From Isoetes taiwanensis (lineage: Eukaryota > Streptophyta > Lycopodiopsida > Isoetales > Isoetaceae): DNA of 64,000 nucleotides. The notes beneath the pieces were generated by a model, which was not told the DNA's origin, did not search any database, and worked only from the letters and a program-made list of their open reading frames with translations. The position numbers and the translations under genes were made by a program. Each line of letters opens with the position of its first letter. Position 1 is the stretch's first letter. The stretch lies in NCBI GenBank assembly GCA_021234155.1, contig JAJEKV010000031.1:15305748-15369747 (forward strand). The letters are read 5' to 3'. Below are positions 34,717 to 47,765 of this stretch, piece after piece.

Positions 34717-34920
34717 CTAGAGCTTCCATCCTACATTGTCTGGGTTTGAGAAAATATTTGATAATATTTTAGGCAGACGAGGACATGCTTTTTGTTTTGT
34801 TGGTACAGAAACAAAATCTATTGTCAAATGTTGGAAAGGCCTATCTGGTACACACCATACCATGAGCAACCCTGGAGTCTTTGCATGCGAATCCTTTATC
34901 TTTATGTGCATCACCTTCAA
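34717..34920 (-). pseudogene. Possible Ty3/gypsy integrase-region remnant
   Basis: The minus strand reads DSHAKTPGLL, then VPDRPFQHLTIDFVSVPTKQ, resembling the K-x-PGLL ... PDRPWQHLSIDFV block at the start of the integrase core of plant gypsy elements. Downstream frames (34,469-34,729) may continue it but are not recognisable. Heavily decayed. Confidence 0.5.
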
Positions 34921-34929
34921 AAAAAAATT

Positions 34930-37580
34930 GCTTCACCTCATCTGTAGCAAGACATCCACTCCTCCTCAATACCGACAATGCCAGGCTCAAGGCCGGTGTA
35001 CTGATAGTCCTCTAGTGGTCTACCTGTCTCAGAAGTAAGAATATCTGTCTGTCAGTATGCAACAAATCCCAAGTCGAAGACTATATGGACATGTCTACCC
35101 TGTCCACATGGATAGGCACTGTGACAGACACTGGTGGTGGCATCTGCTGACTCAGGGTTGTCATTGTGAGGTAAAATTCAAGAGTGTGAGGTGAAATGCA
35201 AGAATGCTGCGTAAAAACTGATAACAATGTCAACACCTAAGTTTGTCTTAACCTGCTTTTTCGTATCTTAGATCATAGTGAAACACATTTTTCACTGTGC
35301 CCGTTCTATATATCAAGTATTCGTAAATCATAGAGTTATTTGTTGCACAACATCTTTTATATAAATTAGTTTGAAGTATTATTCTTTCCTCCCTCAGTTC
35401 TATAAATTGACCTGCACAGCTTCCCCGGGGGGTTCACCTCTATGTTAGGGGCATATGGCATGTGCGTGCATCAGGTCGGGAGAAACCCCTATGTATATAG
35501 CTCGCCCTCCATAGAAATCCCTATGTATACAGTCATGTGTCATCGAAGCAGAATACCCGATTCCATACTGTTACACCGAGTCTAAGCACAATTTACCCTA
35601 CCCTTAACCTTATTTTTACGTCCAGTATTTATTCATGTAGCCTACCCTCTACCTTACATTTACATCCAAACTACAAATGTTGCAAGCTTCACAAGTTTTG
35701 TCGATTTTGTAGACTCTCTCTTACCTCTTCACCCAACAATAAAAAGCTATAAGGTTACTGGGGTTTTCAAAATCATGCAAATTTTTAGGATGTAGAGATC
35801 ATGTTTATCAGCTGCCTTGTTGGAGCTTTCAATTTTAAAGTTGTAGAAATGTCTTATTGGGGTTCAAAGTAGTGCAAGATTTAAGGCTGTAAGAATGATG
35901 TTTATCGGCTGCCTTGTGAATGCAGAGGGAGAAAGAAGGTGTAAAAGAGCTAGTTGATGCCCTGGTTAAAGTAGGTTGAACAAGCAAGGCTGGCAACCCC
36001 AGTGCAAGCCAATGCAAAAGCACCGCTTTCTTTTTGTACATCAAATTATTTTTATGAAGAGACGTTAAATGCTCCAACTCAGCCTTTCGACAAGGGGAAT
36101 ATGAAATGCCATCATAATCATGATTCATACTTTGTTTTTTGAGCACACATTGTACCAGCAAAATCTCCTATAATTTAGTATATGTATACATGATGTTTTT
36201 AAACATCAAATATCGTTTATTGATCTGAGTGAGAATCTCCAATTTGGTTGTACGCTAAGTATAGCTAAGTGTGATCTTATACATAAATTCTATGGTACCT
36301 GATGTTCTATATTGTACTCTAACTTGTGTACTCACATTGGCCCTACTTGTTCTTTTTTCCTGAACTATTTATGCCTGCAAACGTCGTTGACGACAATAGT
36401 TTCTAAACAGCTTAATCAACAAGATCAAAATCGTCTATGCTCTAATAAATCGATCTAAACATTTCGCGAAATAAATTTTAAGAGAAGCAACATCTTGGTA
36501 TGACCGCATTTCGTAGATACATTTTCTAAGATTTTGGATGCCAGTGAAGTATAAAAAGGAGTATATTTTAGACTATAGAGAAGAAAAACCCTTCCATCTC
36601 AGACAGTTAGTAAACTAACATATTTTCCTAGCAATTCTGACACTTGCATGATGCAGAATAATTAGAAAGATGCAGTGTATTATAGCGTGTACCTTATGGG
36701 CAAACAACACAGGAAGCAGTCTATGGACAAGCACCTCTAGACATCCTCTACAGGACCAATCATTCCAGACATCAATCATACTTTTGTTTTTTAAACAAAA
36801 ATTTTCCGTCCCTGTAAGAGTTTTTGCTTTCTAAGATACATGCAGCTCAAAAAATCTTCCTCCGGTACCTATACACTTCGCCTGGACTGAGAACTATGAT
36901 TCTTCCACGATGCATTAGGGCTAAGATGTATGGGTTCATAATCAGGGTCAATACATGAACATGAAGTAACAAACCTGACAGCTCATGAAAGTAAATGTTC
37001 ATATGGTGGCTAGAAACACTTCTGATTATATGATCACAAAAACTATGTGATTTTGGAACATATTTTCATTGAAGGCTTCCATACAATCCACAATCTATTC
37101 AATGCATTACATGCAAATGTATTTAAACATATGAGGACTACGCCATAAGACTCGTCATCATCCACTCTATAGCTGCGGCAAGAATTAGAGGTATTCCAGC
37201 CCTTGAGCAGATCGAAAAAATGATCAACACAACCTTGCAGTAGTTGTAACAAGGGAGGCAAGGTTTCAGATTGTTTTTTAGACTATATTCGTAAATTGTA
37301 CTGTACCTAAATTAGAGAACGAGATGCGAAGTTCCTTCTGTTTGTGTCTCACCTAAGCCATACCTTTCTTAGGAGATTAAGATAAAAAATAGCAATTCTT
37401 GGATTAATACTTGAAAACCACAAGATTTTTCTTTCCCTTTTTTTTTTGGAGAACAGTTCGTAATGGCGCCTGGATATATGATGTCTTGGTGTATCCTAAT
37501 GCAACTTCAAGAATGAGATGCAGAGCAAGGACAACTAGGGTGAAGCTGCAGGTGTCTTGTGATATTTGTAAACCAAACCA
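34930..37580. other. No gene seen
   Basis: Low-complexity AT-rich stretches and short ORFs; no conserved motif recognised. Confidence 0.4.
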
Positions 37581-37588
37581 TTGTTTCT

Positions 37589-39620
37589 TTAGCCCAAAGC
37601 ACATACCTGTAAAGCCGGGTTCAGAAATTGTTTCTGCTCTTTGACAGCTACATTTGCTTTTCGAAATCTACATTCACTGACGCAATCTACTTTACAAAAA
37701 GGTGATGTTGCACAAAGGGTTGCCCTTATGGGGTCCAGTGAACAGGTCCTGCATGGTATATAAAGAGTGTTTAGAACAAAACCCAATGTCTGACAGTTCA
37801 GAAAGCAGTAGCATACCTTTACAGAGAAAGGAAATTTGGATATTGTAGTGTTGCCCAAACGTCTTGATCCTATTAAAGAACACTAATAAATTATCTCCCA
37901 CTCTGAGAATTTATATAATTGCTTTTGAAACTACTTCCTTCCAATAACGAATGCTTATTTAAAAGGTCAACAAGGCCAACCTCTTCAAATGTGTATGAGA
38001 TAATTCTACAGTTTCATCATGGGCAGGTAGTTTCATCATGTTGCAAAAGGACAACTTTGCCATGGTGCACGTTTGTATTTTCAGAGGGACAATATCTAGT
38101 TGCAACTTTTATTAGCCTTTTCTCAAATGCAGACATACCTCTTGCCATAAGCATCAATAACAGATCATTCCAGAGTAGAATGTCTCCTATAACAAGTCAT
38201 TGCTAGCTGAAAGATTCAGGGTATATGCCCAAATAATCACCTGCTCATCCATATTGTGTCTCAGTTTTAATATGGCCAGACAAAACCATCCCATAACCAT
38301 TTAAGTGCTGCCTTACCTTGATCATGTTCAGTATCAATCCTAGAGGTCATTCAAACAAAGCAGTATAGAGTTTGAGACACTTAACCAAACAGTCCCATCA
38401 CTGTTTAAAAGCAAGCCCTTAATTTATTGTGGTAAGAACCAACATTTTATGAGTTCAAACCAATAGTTTAGCAACTCCATGTAAGTTTTCACTTGGGTAC
38501 AGCCCCATCTCAATGGCATGCGCCATTGTAAGCTAAACTACAACATCCATGGCAGCAGAAAAGGCACAAAGCTTAGCATGCTGCAGACTGCCATTTTATC
38601 TGAACACTAGAAAGCAAGGATAAATATGACCATCAGACATCAAGCAATCTACAGAAACTACCATCTATGAAGATCCTAGTTAGGCAGAAACTATGCACTT
38701 TAAGCCATCCCCAAAAGCATCGAGACCTACAGAGCCTGAAAAGCCTTGTGTTGTAGCACTAAAGCACGCTGCCAGACACCTAAGCAAGCTATAGAAGTCT
38801 TTACAATAAGCTAAGAAGCATGCCATATAAATGATAAGGAGCAACAGGAAGGCAACATTGCACTCTTAAGTCTTACAAATAGTAACAAATCCATCATTGT
38901 TCCTGCACTTAGCACTTTTAACTCTGTTTCTCAGTTTTAATTCTTAGCATTCTGGATCCAACAACTTCGACATATCTATATTTGTACAATATTCCATTAG
39001 CCTGCTTTAACATCATATTATTCACTGCAAAATAATGCAAACGAACCTAACTATTGAAGCAGTGGTATACACCACCACAGTGAGTCGTTTTGGCAGTCCA
39101 AAGATTCGCCACCAGCAATTTCGGCATTTGAAAATACAGCATCCCATCAACAATAAGCAATTACGGTAGAGCAGATGTATGCCTATGCCAGTTTTGACAT
39201 CTGCTTTGTTGCATTTTCTGCAATGCAAATCTACCAAAGATGAAGTATCGACATAGCAGAGTTCTGCCTTACTCATACGTTCATAACTGAACTCTGTAAC
39301 AGAGTTTTATTTTATGGGGCAAGGGACAGGACGAAAAACTTCAAAAGATTACCTCCGAAACACCAAATCCCTTAACGTATATCTGGCAGCAAGCTTCGTA
39401 TTCCCAGCCCTCGTAAACCGCCGTTTGGGCAAAATTCCTGGAATATTCGTTATATGTTTATTTAGGTAATTTTGGTTTACGATCAATTCGGTGGCGCCAC
39501 ATAAACACCGTAAGACATACCGCCATTCATTCGAGCTTCCCATTTCAAGCGAGTTTGCCATTTCGAAATGGCCGGACCTTCCCATGCCATTCCAAATTTT
39601 CCCATTCAAAGCCGCCCCTG
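37589..39620 (-). other. Exon-like blocks of an unrecognised minus-strand gene
   Basis: The minus strand has several open blocks with plausible splice borders: about 39,600-39,353 (ends before a GTAATC donor at 39,351), about 38,195-38,135, about 37,878-37,820 (RLGNTTISKFPFSV) and about 37,740-37,625 (ends CAG|GTATGTGC). Phases could not be fully joined and no family was recognised. A copy of the GAGGGCAACCC repeat (37,702-37,730) lies in the last block. It may be a real but weakly conserved gene or the debris of one. Confidence 0.25.
37702..37730 (-). repeat. Dispersed GAGGGCAACCC repeat, copy 2
   Basis: Minus-strand AAGGGCAACCCTTTGTGCAA then CATCACC. Overlaps an exon-like block on the same strand. 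Confidence 0.5.
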
Positions 39621-40260
39621 GATTGTCCGGTGCTTTTGTCCCAGAATACGTGCGTGAGCTCTCCTGAGCTTTCCACCATAGCTATGGTGCTATCTTTTGT
39701 GATACCATGCAAAAGGTAATACACGGGCAGAGCTCTCACATGCTATGGCAGAGCATGGATATGGTGCTATCCACGGGCACCACAAAGAAGAGGAAAAAAA
39801 GCATGGTGGTATTATGGGTATTTTTGAAGGAAAGCACGAACTATTAGTGTAGTACTAGCCTAGCCGTTGGCTTGTTTCTTAAGAATTTCAAGAACATCTC
39901 CATCGCAGATACCACGCCTCTGCAGATTCAAGAACAACTCGCAAATACCTTGATCCGGCCAGAGGTTATGTTGCCCTCAAAGTGGCCTTTTTTCGCAAGA
40001 TCCTCTGTGAGTTTATGCTAGCCGATCTTGCATTGCTCTTGTTCTTCCTTAAAATATCTTGTTCGTTCCATATCCGTGGTATAGCCGGTCATAGCCGACC
40101 TTCTTTAAAATCACATTCCAGACCATAGCCGCAGAGAGTGAAGGGCCAAGACCTTCCTTAAAATCCCGTTCCAGGCCATAGCCGCGGAGATTGAAGGCCA
40201 AAATTGGCCCTGCTTGCAAGAATCCCAAGAACGGAATTTTGCCCAAGCGTCGGTTCACGT

Positions 40261-40302
40261 TAGGTAACCGGCCGGAAACCCCTCGATCCGGCCGGTTACC
40301 TA
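40261..40302. repeat. 16-bp perfect hairpin, CCGGCCGG core
   Basis: TAGGTAACCGGCCGGA (40,261-40,276) is perfectly inverted at 40,287-40,302 around a 10-bp loop. The flanking 40,080-40,200 stretch is an imperfect tandem duplication (CCTTCTTTAAAATC ... CCTTCCTTAAAATC). A related AACCGGCCGG motif occurs near 55,400. Function unknown. Confidence 0.7.
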
Positions 40303-40563
40303 GCACAAAACGTATTCTAACGCCTTAGCTGATCGAAGAAAACTCTCCCGGAACCAAAATGCATACACTCGAGGCGCCAAAACGTAAGACACACTGCATG
40401 TATACGTACGTTGTTTTTTTCAAAAAAACCCCTTCTCTGTCCACGCACATGTATTCGTAAACTAAACTTCTGGCCTAAGAAGACGGCACTCTATATTCAC
40501 ACAAAAAAGATCCGACACAAAACGACGATATAGAAACCATGAAAACACACTTTCGCGGCATCG

Positions 40564-40590
40564 GAGGGCAACCCCTCGTGTGCAACATCT
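40564..40590 (+). repeat. Dispersed GAGGGCAACCC repeat, copy 3
   Basis: GGAGGGCAACCCCTCGTGTG then CAACATC, followed directly by a run of about 20 T. Confidence 0.6.
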
Positions 40591-41008
40591 TTTTTTTTTT
40601 TTTTTTTAAGTAGGCTTGCCTAACTGGAGGTGCACCATTTCATGCAATTCTAAGGTGTTTACATCAACACCCATGTCAGCACACCCCCATCAGCAATCCA
40701 GAAAAATGCCAGAGTTTGGCTTTGTGCTTCGACTGACCTCTTATCCGCAGTTCTGGCTTGTTTTTATTTTTCCTCTTTCCTTCGAGCTTGGGTCAAAATT
40801 GTGGCATAGAGATGACAACCCTATGATACCTCCAAATTAACCAAAGGCTCTAAAACCTAGTATTGAAATGAAGCAATTGGGATTGACACAAGCAGTGCTC
40901 TTTTTTGGACTACAGCTGCCTATTTTGGCGCAGACATATGCATATCCCGTTGGCTGAGATAGACACATCCTCAGAAGAATTGAAAGAAGGGTGGTTGCCT
41001 AAAAGTAG

Positions 41009-42000
41009 GTGGACTCAACAGACATCAAGGAAGATGATGGCATTATTAGTAGCATTTGTTTTTTTTTTTTTAAGAACTGTGTCATCAATATATTAAAAGA
41101 ATGATAATGTTACAAAGCAAGTGAGGAGGAAGGAGAACTGCCCCAAAGAGACCGCGATACCTCGACACTCCACAACAAACTCACAGAAAAACTGCAACTC
41201 TACTGCTGTACAAACCGACCATCGCCATCTACAACACCCAAGAAGTCCCGCCAAATGGCAAACTTCCGCTCTACTACTCCCGAGAACACCAGAAAGCTTT
41301 GAAATAGCTTGTACCTGAGTCGAGGAATCAGAGAGGCTGCAGGCTGCTGAATCCCCTGAAAGATCCACAACCGCCGCCGCTTCCAAATCAGCCACACCAA
41401 CCAAGCCACGCACAGATGCAAGGCTTGCTGCCGCAAGAGTGGCCAAGCACCAGGATACACATGAAGCAGCAACTGCTGGCTAGTCAATCTCACCTGGAAC
41501 AGAGCCCTAACCCAATCCCAGGCAGCCTGCAAGTGAGGACATAAAACCAGACAATGCTCTACAGTCTCACGATGAAGGCACAACAAAGGCAGAGAGGGCT
41601 CACACCCGGCCTAAACCGACTCAAAAGGGCATTCACCCTGATACACCGGTGCACCACCTGCCACAGAAGCACCCTAACCTTCGGTGGGGGAAGTGAGCTC
41701 CATGTCCACGTCCAAACCGAGTGCCATCGAGAACCCGGAAGCTGCAGAGACCACTTGCCTGACATTTGTAATACATATGCTCCTCCTTCTTCTGATAACA
41801 CTATGTTTGATAGGCCAAGATATCGAGGCATACCTTCTACTGACTTGGAGTGCCGTGATCCTGATCTTTGGCTAGACATTGAAAGTGTATTGTACTCATG
41901 GACTCCAAAAACTATTCTAGATAGAAATGTGAGAGTTATAATACTTCAGGATGTAAGGAAGAAGACTAAGATATCCTTGAAGGTGCCAAAGGGCAAGTGA
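41009..42000 (+). pseudogene. Unidentified terminal exon split by a LINE fragment
   Basis: Removing the LINE fragment (41,060-41,762 and one TSD copy) restores an open frame from an AAAAGTAG acceptor at 41,008 to a TGA at 41,998-42,000. Its pieces include VDSTDIKEDDGIISSICNTY, then DNTMFDRPRYRGIPSTDLEC and RVIILQDVRKKTKISLKVPK. I do not recognise the protein. A second frame through the same stretch (EIDTSSEELKEGWLPKSRW ... ) is also open and ends at a TAG near 41,875, so which frame is real is uncertain. Confidence 0.45.
41060..41762 (-). mobile_element. 5'-truncated L1-type LINE fragment, 7-bp TSD
   Basis: Flanked by CATTTGT (41,053-41,059 and 41,763-41,769). The minus strand has a poly(A) tail (T-run at about 41,060-41,071) and the zinc-binding reverse-transcriptase region (VRVLLWQVVHRCIRVN, then VEHCLVLCPHLQAAWDWVRA). 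The frame shifts near 41,580. Same family as the 57.9-63 kb element by the shared HRCIRVN and WLIWKRR blocks. Confidence 0.85.
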
Positions 42001-42049
42001 ATTGCTATGTAAAACTTTTTTATTCATTAATATGATATGATATCATGTT

Positions 42050-44032
42050 TTTTTTTTTTTCCTCTCCCTTTTTTTTTTTGAGGAAACGGAAGGGTTTTAT
42101 AGTACTCATAATTTAAGAAAAAATACAAAATGTAAGCATTAAGTCCAAAATCATAGAAAGCCCATAGGGTCAAGGCCAAAATTTGTAACCAGACATTATA
42201 CATTTATGACTGTACATGCATCATCCAATTTGAGATCATAATTAGTTGAGAGTCGATAGAGCAATTCACGTAAGAGAGGGTGGAATAGCAAGGAGATCAA
42301 TAAATGAATGTATACCCTCCATGGAGATTCGACAGGAAGGTAACTCGAACTAATCAATATCAAACCAATGTGGAACAAGAAGCATGGGCTCATCAATTGG
42401 CACATTTATGAATCAAGAAGAACCCCTGCACATGCCTCACATCTGCCCTTGTGGAAGTAGTACATAGATCATAAGTAATCAAACTGTCAGATAACGATTA
42501 GTGGAAGAAATATACTTGTTCATGATGTAAGCATTGTAGCCCTCTCTTAGCAGAAAATTCATCCTAAAGGTAGCTCTAGCAGCCTGTCGAGGAGTACCGT
42601 AATGTTCAGTCGAGCTTCTACTGGGCAAAGGGACTCCTCTAAACACCTGCATAACACTATTCAAGAATGTTGCAATCCAGAAAGGAGCTTTGGTCAAACA
42701 AAGGATCATTGCAAATAAAGTAAGAAGAACTAAAGAACCCCCAATCCAACCGATCCCGATCAAATTTATCTTTCCTAAGGAGGCAGTGAGCAAGAACACA
42801 TCTAATGAGTTCAAATTGTTCATCCAAGAAATGCCACATTTTCTGCCAGTCAGATCCACATTGTTCCTATGTTTCCAAGTACTCCACAAGACAATCTAAA
42901 TAACTACTATAGTTAAGACAATAGAAGACTAATCCTTATTGAAATGTGTAGCAGAAGAGAGAGTAGTAAAATCAGGGATGATTTGCTCCTTATAAATGCA
43001 AACCAATCATGACCAAAAGGGTTGGATGGCAGAGCATATAAATATGTGGAGCACAGATTCATCTTGATTGCCACACAGAGGACGCAGGTAGAAAGTCGAC
43101 TGTTTAGAATTTCTTTGTGATCATACCAACCTTGCTGAGTAAAGCATCATGCAACATGAGCCAAAAAAATACTTTGATCTTAAAGGAAGAATATGATTTC
43201 CAACCAAGTTGAACCTTTTTCTTAAATAAGGCAGCAAAAACCCCTAACCTCATGGGATGTTTATCCCCATTATTAGGAAGAAGGGCCTGATAACTTTTGG
43301 AAACTGTATAGACATGTCCTTGGTTTTATACACCAATTGAGAGAAGTAGAACTACTGTGAAAACCATCCAAGTCAAGTTAAGGGGAATAGACTTTGATTA
43401 TATGCATATAGATGGACTTGTTAGTTTGACTATCCCCAAGAAGGGACTGAACCTGTCTCTAAGTCAACCACTTATTATCTTCATTAACAAGGTCAGAGAC
43501 TAACAAAATCCCTGCTGCATGCCACTGTTTGAACAAATGGGGTGTTTGTAGCCATACAGATAGTTATCTGGGAGACCAAAAGATGGAAGTATCCCTAATG
43601 GAGTTTGTAATTCTGTTGTGCTCAAAAACAGGGGCCACCAATTTCCATGACTTGAGGAGGTCCCTCATGAAAGGGGAAGTATTAGGGGCACAATCAGTCA
43701 TAAAAGGCAGAGTCTGACAGTTGGTGCTTCATAGTAGAGCTACTAAATGGCTTACTCTTATTCAGCCAAAATCGAATGAAGTACATAGCAGGAGATTGGT
43801 GCCAGAAATGGCTTTCCAAACATTTTTAGCACCAAGGACCTGAGCTTGGAGGAGAAGGGACTTGCATCCTAGGTCAGCATTTTTCTTACCATGGCAGATC
43901 TCCTCCCAAGAAACAAAATGGGATCCCTACCAAATGAGGTTTATGACATATTGTTCAATCTTATAGTAGGAAGATCTGTCTGCAATCAAGGCAGAGGAGA
44001 AATAGAGATGGTAAGAATAGAATAGAATAGAA
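42050..44032 (-). mobile_element. 5'-truncated L1-type LINE fragment, 10-bp TSD
   Basis: Flanked by ATATCATGTT (42,040-42,049 and 44,033-44,042). T-runs at the left end are the poly(A) tail on the minus strand. Minus-strand reading gives a zf-RVT-like block near 43,000-43,200 (SFKIKVFFWLMLHDALLSK) and WSTWKHRNNV near 42,880, typical of the LINE ORF2 C-terminus. Many stops. It lies about 50 bp downstream of the split exon's stop codon, in what was probably its 3' UTR. Confidence 0.8.
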
Positions 44033-44042
44033 ATATCATGTT

Positions 44043-44970
44043 ATGTTATGAAATGATGTTTACTCCATAAGTAGTATGATATGCGCTTTTGTAATTTTGA
44101 AATAAGATAGGTGAATTCGAACATATTACAAAATCTGTCCCAAAATAAAGACACAACCCCAATTTAATTGAATGATGATTCAGATCTTTTTTTTGTTAAA
44201 ATGTCAACAGAGGAGAAGATAGAGTGATTGCTCTATTAGCTTCTCATAATTGAGAGGAGCCAAAGATGCCTGCTTGCGGTGTTCTCAAGCCTGAGCACGG
44301 CTCAGTGGTGAATTTGGGCCAAGAATTTAAGTTAGAGCCACGAGGCTGTAAGATAGTTTTGAAGTTGAATTTGCGGTTAGATTTGTTCATTTTGCGGATG
44401 AAGAGGCAGATGAAGAGCTTCTTCAAGATGGATAAGTTATATAACTTGTTATATAAGATAAGATGGATAAGATAAGGTGTTGCCCCTTTCCAACGTGTAC
44501 GCCAACATGTGGGACATGTTGGGCTACTTTGACCTTGTACAAGTCGGCTGTTGAGACTTGCATAGTGACGTGGCCGTAGACTATAGGTTCGCTATAGTAT
44601 ATACTCTAAGGGATTGTCTCAAATGGCAACGTTTCAAGTTATACATGTGGTGCAAGTGATCGAAGTTTCAAGCTATAACAAAGGCCTATTTTTGTGGAGG
44701 TGCCATAGGCAAGTTCTTGATTGAATATGTAGTTGTGTTACAAGGGCAGATCCACAACACAAATGTTCCTCAGATGAATTTGCATTTGAGCATGCATAAG
44801 CAACACCAAAAAGCTGGTCTACAATTTCTTTCGCTGCACACAAATGATGTCACTTGCAAGAACACAGTGTTAATTTATAATAAGTGAATTGCTGAAAAGC
44901 TCACACCAAATATGCCACATATATTGTAGAAAAGTGGTCTTTTTAGAAAATGAAACCAAGAGTTCAAGTT
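44043..44970. other. Upstream region of the METTL22-like gene
   Basis: No exon recognised. Probably holds the promoter and 5' UTR of the gene starting at 44,971. A short ORF at 44,266-44,475 has no recognised match. Confidence 0.35.
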
Positions 44971-47044
44971 ATGGTGGACTGGACGGAGGAGGTCTTAGTG
45001 TTGAGCGAAGTGCATCTTGGCTGCAGGCCTGGCGTCCCTTCCACCTTTACAAGTAACCAGCTTCACCATTATTTTTCTTGCAATTCTACTTTCTGCTGCT
45101 AAAACATCTGGTGGGTTTTGCTTTCTTCAGTCGTAGATGAACATAACGACAGTGTCGCCCAAGAGATGGAACAAATGGACGCTCCTGGACAAGTCTATGT
45201 CGATGACGGGGGAGACCTAGTTCTACCTCGACGTCCAAACTACAAACAAGTTGCAAGTATGTTGAATCAAGGACTAAAATTATAATTCGTACTTTGTTTC
45301 GATTTTCCTTTCCCCGTGGCTTGTATTCTTCTGGTTACAGCCATGCTAGAATTGAAGGCGGTCAAAAGGTGGCATTTTCGTTATTAATATTATGTCAAGA
45401 AGCTTGTTATTCATAGGGCCGAATGTCCTTTTGACAAATTTCGTTTTCATCATTTAACCAATATGCTATACTATTCCTTTAGTTTGGTTAAATGGATATA
45501 TGAAATGCTTTGAAGTTCAAATTACTTGTAATTACAAGGGAGCTTACATTGGCATCTTTTTTATTAAGTTCTCAACTTTGCAGGAGTTCAAGATCGCAGG
45601 ATTACTATTTATCACAACATGGAAACCTACCTGTCTGATGTAGGATTACAGGTATCACTGTTCCTATTGTGTGGAATACTTAGAAAATGCATGTGTATAA
45701 CTACATGATTGCTGTGGGCGTGCGTTGAGTATTTTTATTGTATCTGCATCTAGATTTGGAAAGGGGCATTGCTGCTAGCGGATTTTATAATACACATGCA
45801 GCACAAATCAGTCTACTTCAATGATGCCATAGGATTGGAGTTAGGTGCAGGTACAGGTAAGTTATCAATATTCTAGGAAAGTAAATGCAGAGGATTTGCC
45901 GCAAAATGTAAAGATTGTTGAAAGCAGCATCTATAATTTCAAATAAAGATCTTTCCATCTACATCCACATTGTTGAATTTTACAGGATTTGTTGGAATTG
46001 TACTGGCTAGGTCTTTCAGGCTGGTTTATGTTACAGGTAACAAAGGCATCATGCTTAAACATAAGTTAATATTGTTTATTTCACATCGTTCTCATTGATT
46101 GTAGACAAGGGTCCAGATGTCCTGGATAACTGTTATCGAAATGTCATACGGAACTCGCATTTGCTTAAGCATGGTGAATCAAGTGTCAGAGTTCGGGAAT
46201 TGGACTGGAAAGACTCCTGGCCTCCACTACACCAAGCAAGGTAGCATGCTACTACTGGGTGTATGGCTTGATTCCCATTGTCAATGCTTTTGCTGTATTT
46301 AGATTTGCTCTCTAAATTTCTGGCATAATGCCCAGATTTAGTTCCTAACCAGGCATGGGGACACATATGGCTGGAATGAAGTGGACAAAGAGGCTCTGGA
46401 AGGTGTCCAGTTTTTCTTTGCAGCAGATGTTGTATACTGCAATGAACTCACAGATGCATTCTTCAATGTGCTCAAGAAGCTAATACCACCTGGATCTTCT
46501 AAGGTACATATTAGCAGATGAATCAGAAATTGCTGTATTGTAAATGACATAAATATATAAAATTGAGTGCCCTATAGTTTTTGCATGAATTATCTTGGTT
46601 AGCAATGCCAAAAGTATATGAAAGTCATCCGCATATCTCCTGATATGGTTTTGAATGTAAATTATTTTTGATTAAGTCTCTTTTCAGGCTCTTTTTTTGG
46701 CTCTAGAAAAACGCTATAACTTTAGCATGGACGATCTTGACGTGGTAGCCAATGGCTATGATCATTTTCGTGCATTATTCAAGGTGGAAGCTCCTATTGA
46801 AAATGGTAATGGCATTCAAACTAGCTACCTTCTTAGGGAAACTTAATTAATGGAACACTGTCTTCTTACAGCTTGCAGATCACCAACTTTTGAGAAACAG
46901 AACAGGGAAGAGGACGGTTTTGTTGGAAAGAAGATATCCATGGATAAAATTGATAAATACATTAAGGAATATGAACGTGATGTGCATCTAGAATTATGGG
47001 AGATTAGACGTGGTGGAACTGATTTTATATATCTGTCAATGTAA
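44971..47044 (+). CDS. METTL22: METTL22-like protein-lysine methyltransferase, nine exons
   Basis: Exons 44,971-45,052, 45,131-45,256, 45,584-45,651, 45,754-45,856, 45,986-46,036, 46,105-46,240, 46,353-46,503, 46,688-46,805 and 46,872-47,044 join in phase throughout, with GT-AG introns, into 335 codons plus stop. The chosen start gives an N-terminus (VLVLSEVHL) like that of METTL22. The class I SAM-dependent fold is clear: IWKGALLLADFI, motif I LELGAGTG at residues ~119-126, the acidic TDKGPD at ~143-148, ELDW, post-motif FFAADVVY at ~210-217, and a YDHFR box. The C-terminal HLELWEI matches the family's ending. Family knowledge: animal METTL22 methylates a lysine of the DNA/RNA-binding protein KIN17; the plant substrate is not known. 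No lesions were seen, so it is probably functional. Regulation is not visible. Confidence 0.85.
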
Positions 47045-47544
47045 AAGAGAATTTGCAAATGCAAACATTCTTGCCACCTTTTACCATGGTGAAGTTATGG
47101 TGGTCATTGGAAGTTGGAGATCATGCAATCATGCAGCAAGGATTACAAAGTGGGAAAGCGAAGCGAGCAAAGAACAGGTATCTTAACTAGTTGATTTAAG
47201 CCAGTCCAAGTAGCAATGCTCCAGAAAATGAAAGCTGAACAACCTGCCCTTATAAGGCAAGATGCTGGCGACCTTCCTAAAATCACAAAATATCATTAAT
47301 GTCTTGGAAAATTACTAGAAAGCCATTCTTATTGAGATCATTGAGTTGAAACTACAAAGAAGACCATTGAGATGAATCCCTTGTTTTTCATTTCCTACAA
47401 TATCACGACTATCTACCAAGAAGCCATTACTATACAATTTTACAAGGACAATCGTAGGCAAAAGAACTCCATGCTTTAGCCCTTCATCTTAATGTAGAGT
47501 AATAGAATTGCAACAAATAAAAGAGCACCTACTGGCATACAAGA

Positions 47545-47765
47545 TCAAATTTTATATTCCTCAAGAAGATTTCCAGTGCACATCCATATAATTTGGAAGC
47601 TTACATGGTTGAATGTCAAATTTCAAATTCCTCAAGACTCTTGGTGCCACATCCATATAATTTGAAAGCATACATGGTCAAACTTCATATTCCTCAAATT
47701 TGAAAGCATACAAGGTCAAATTTCATATTCCTCAAATTTTTTGGTGCATACCCATATGATTAAGT
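47545..47765. repeat. Tandem repeat, ~75-bp unit, about three copies
   Basis: Imperfect units each contain CAAATTTCATATTCCTCAA-like and CATCCATATAATTTGAAAGC-like blocks, with one shortened copy near 47,690-47,720. Confidence 0.7.
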
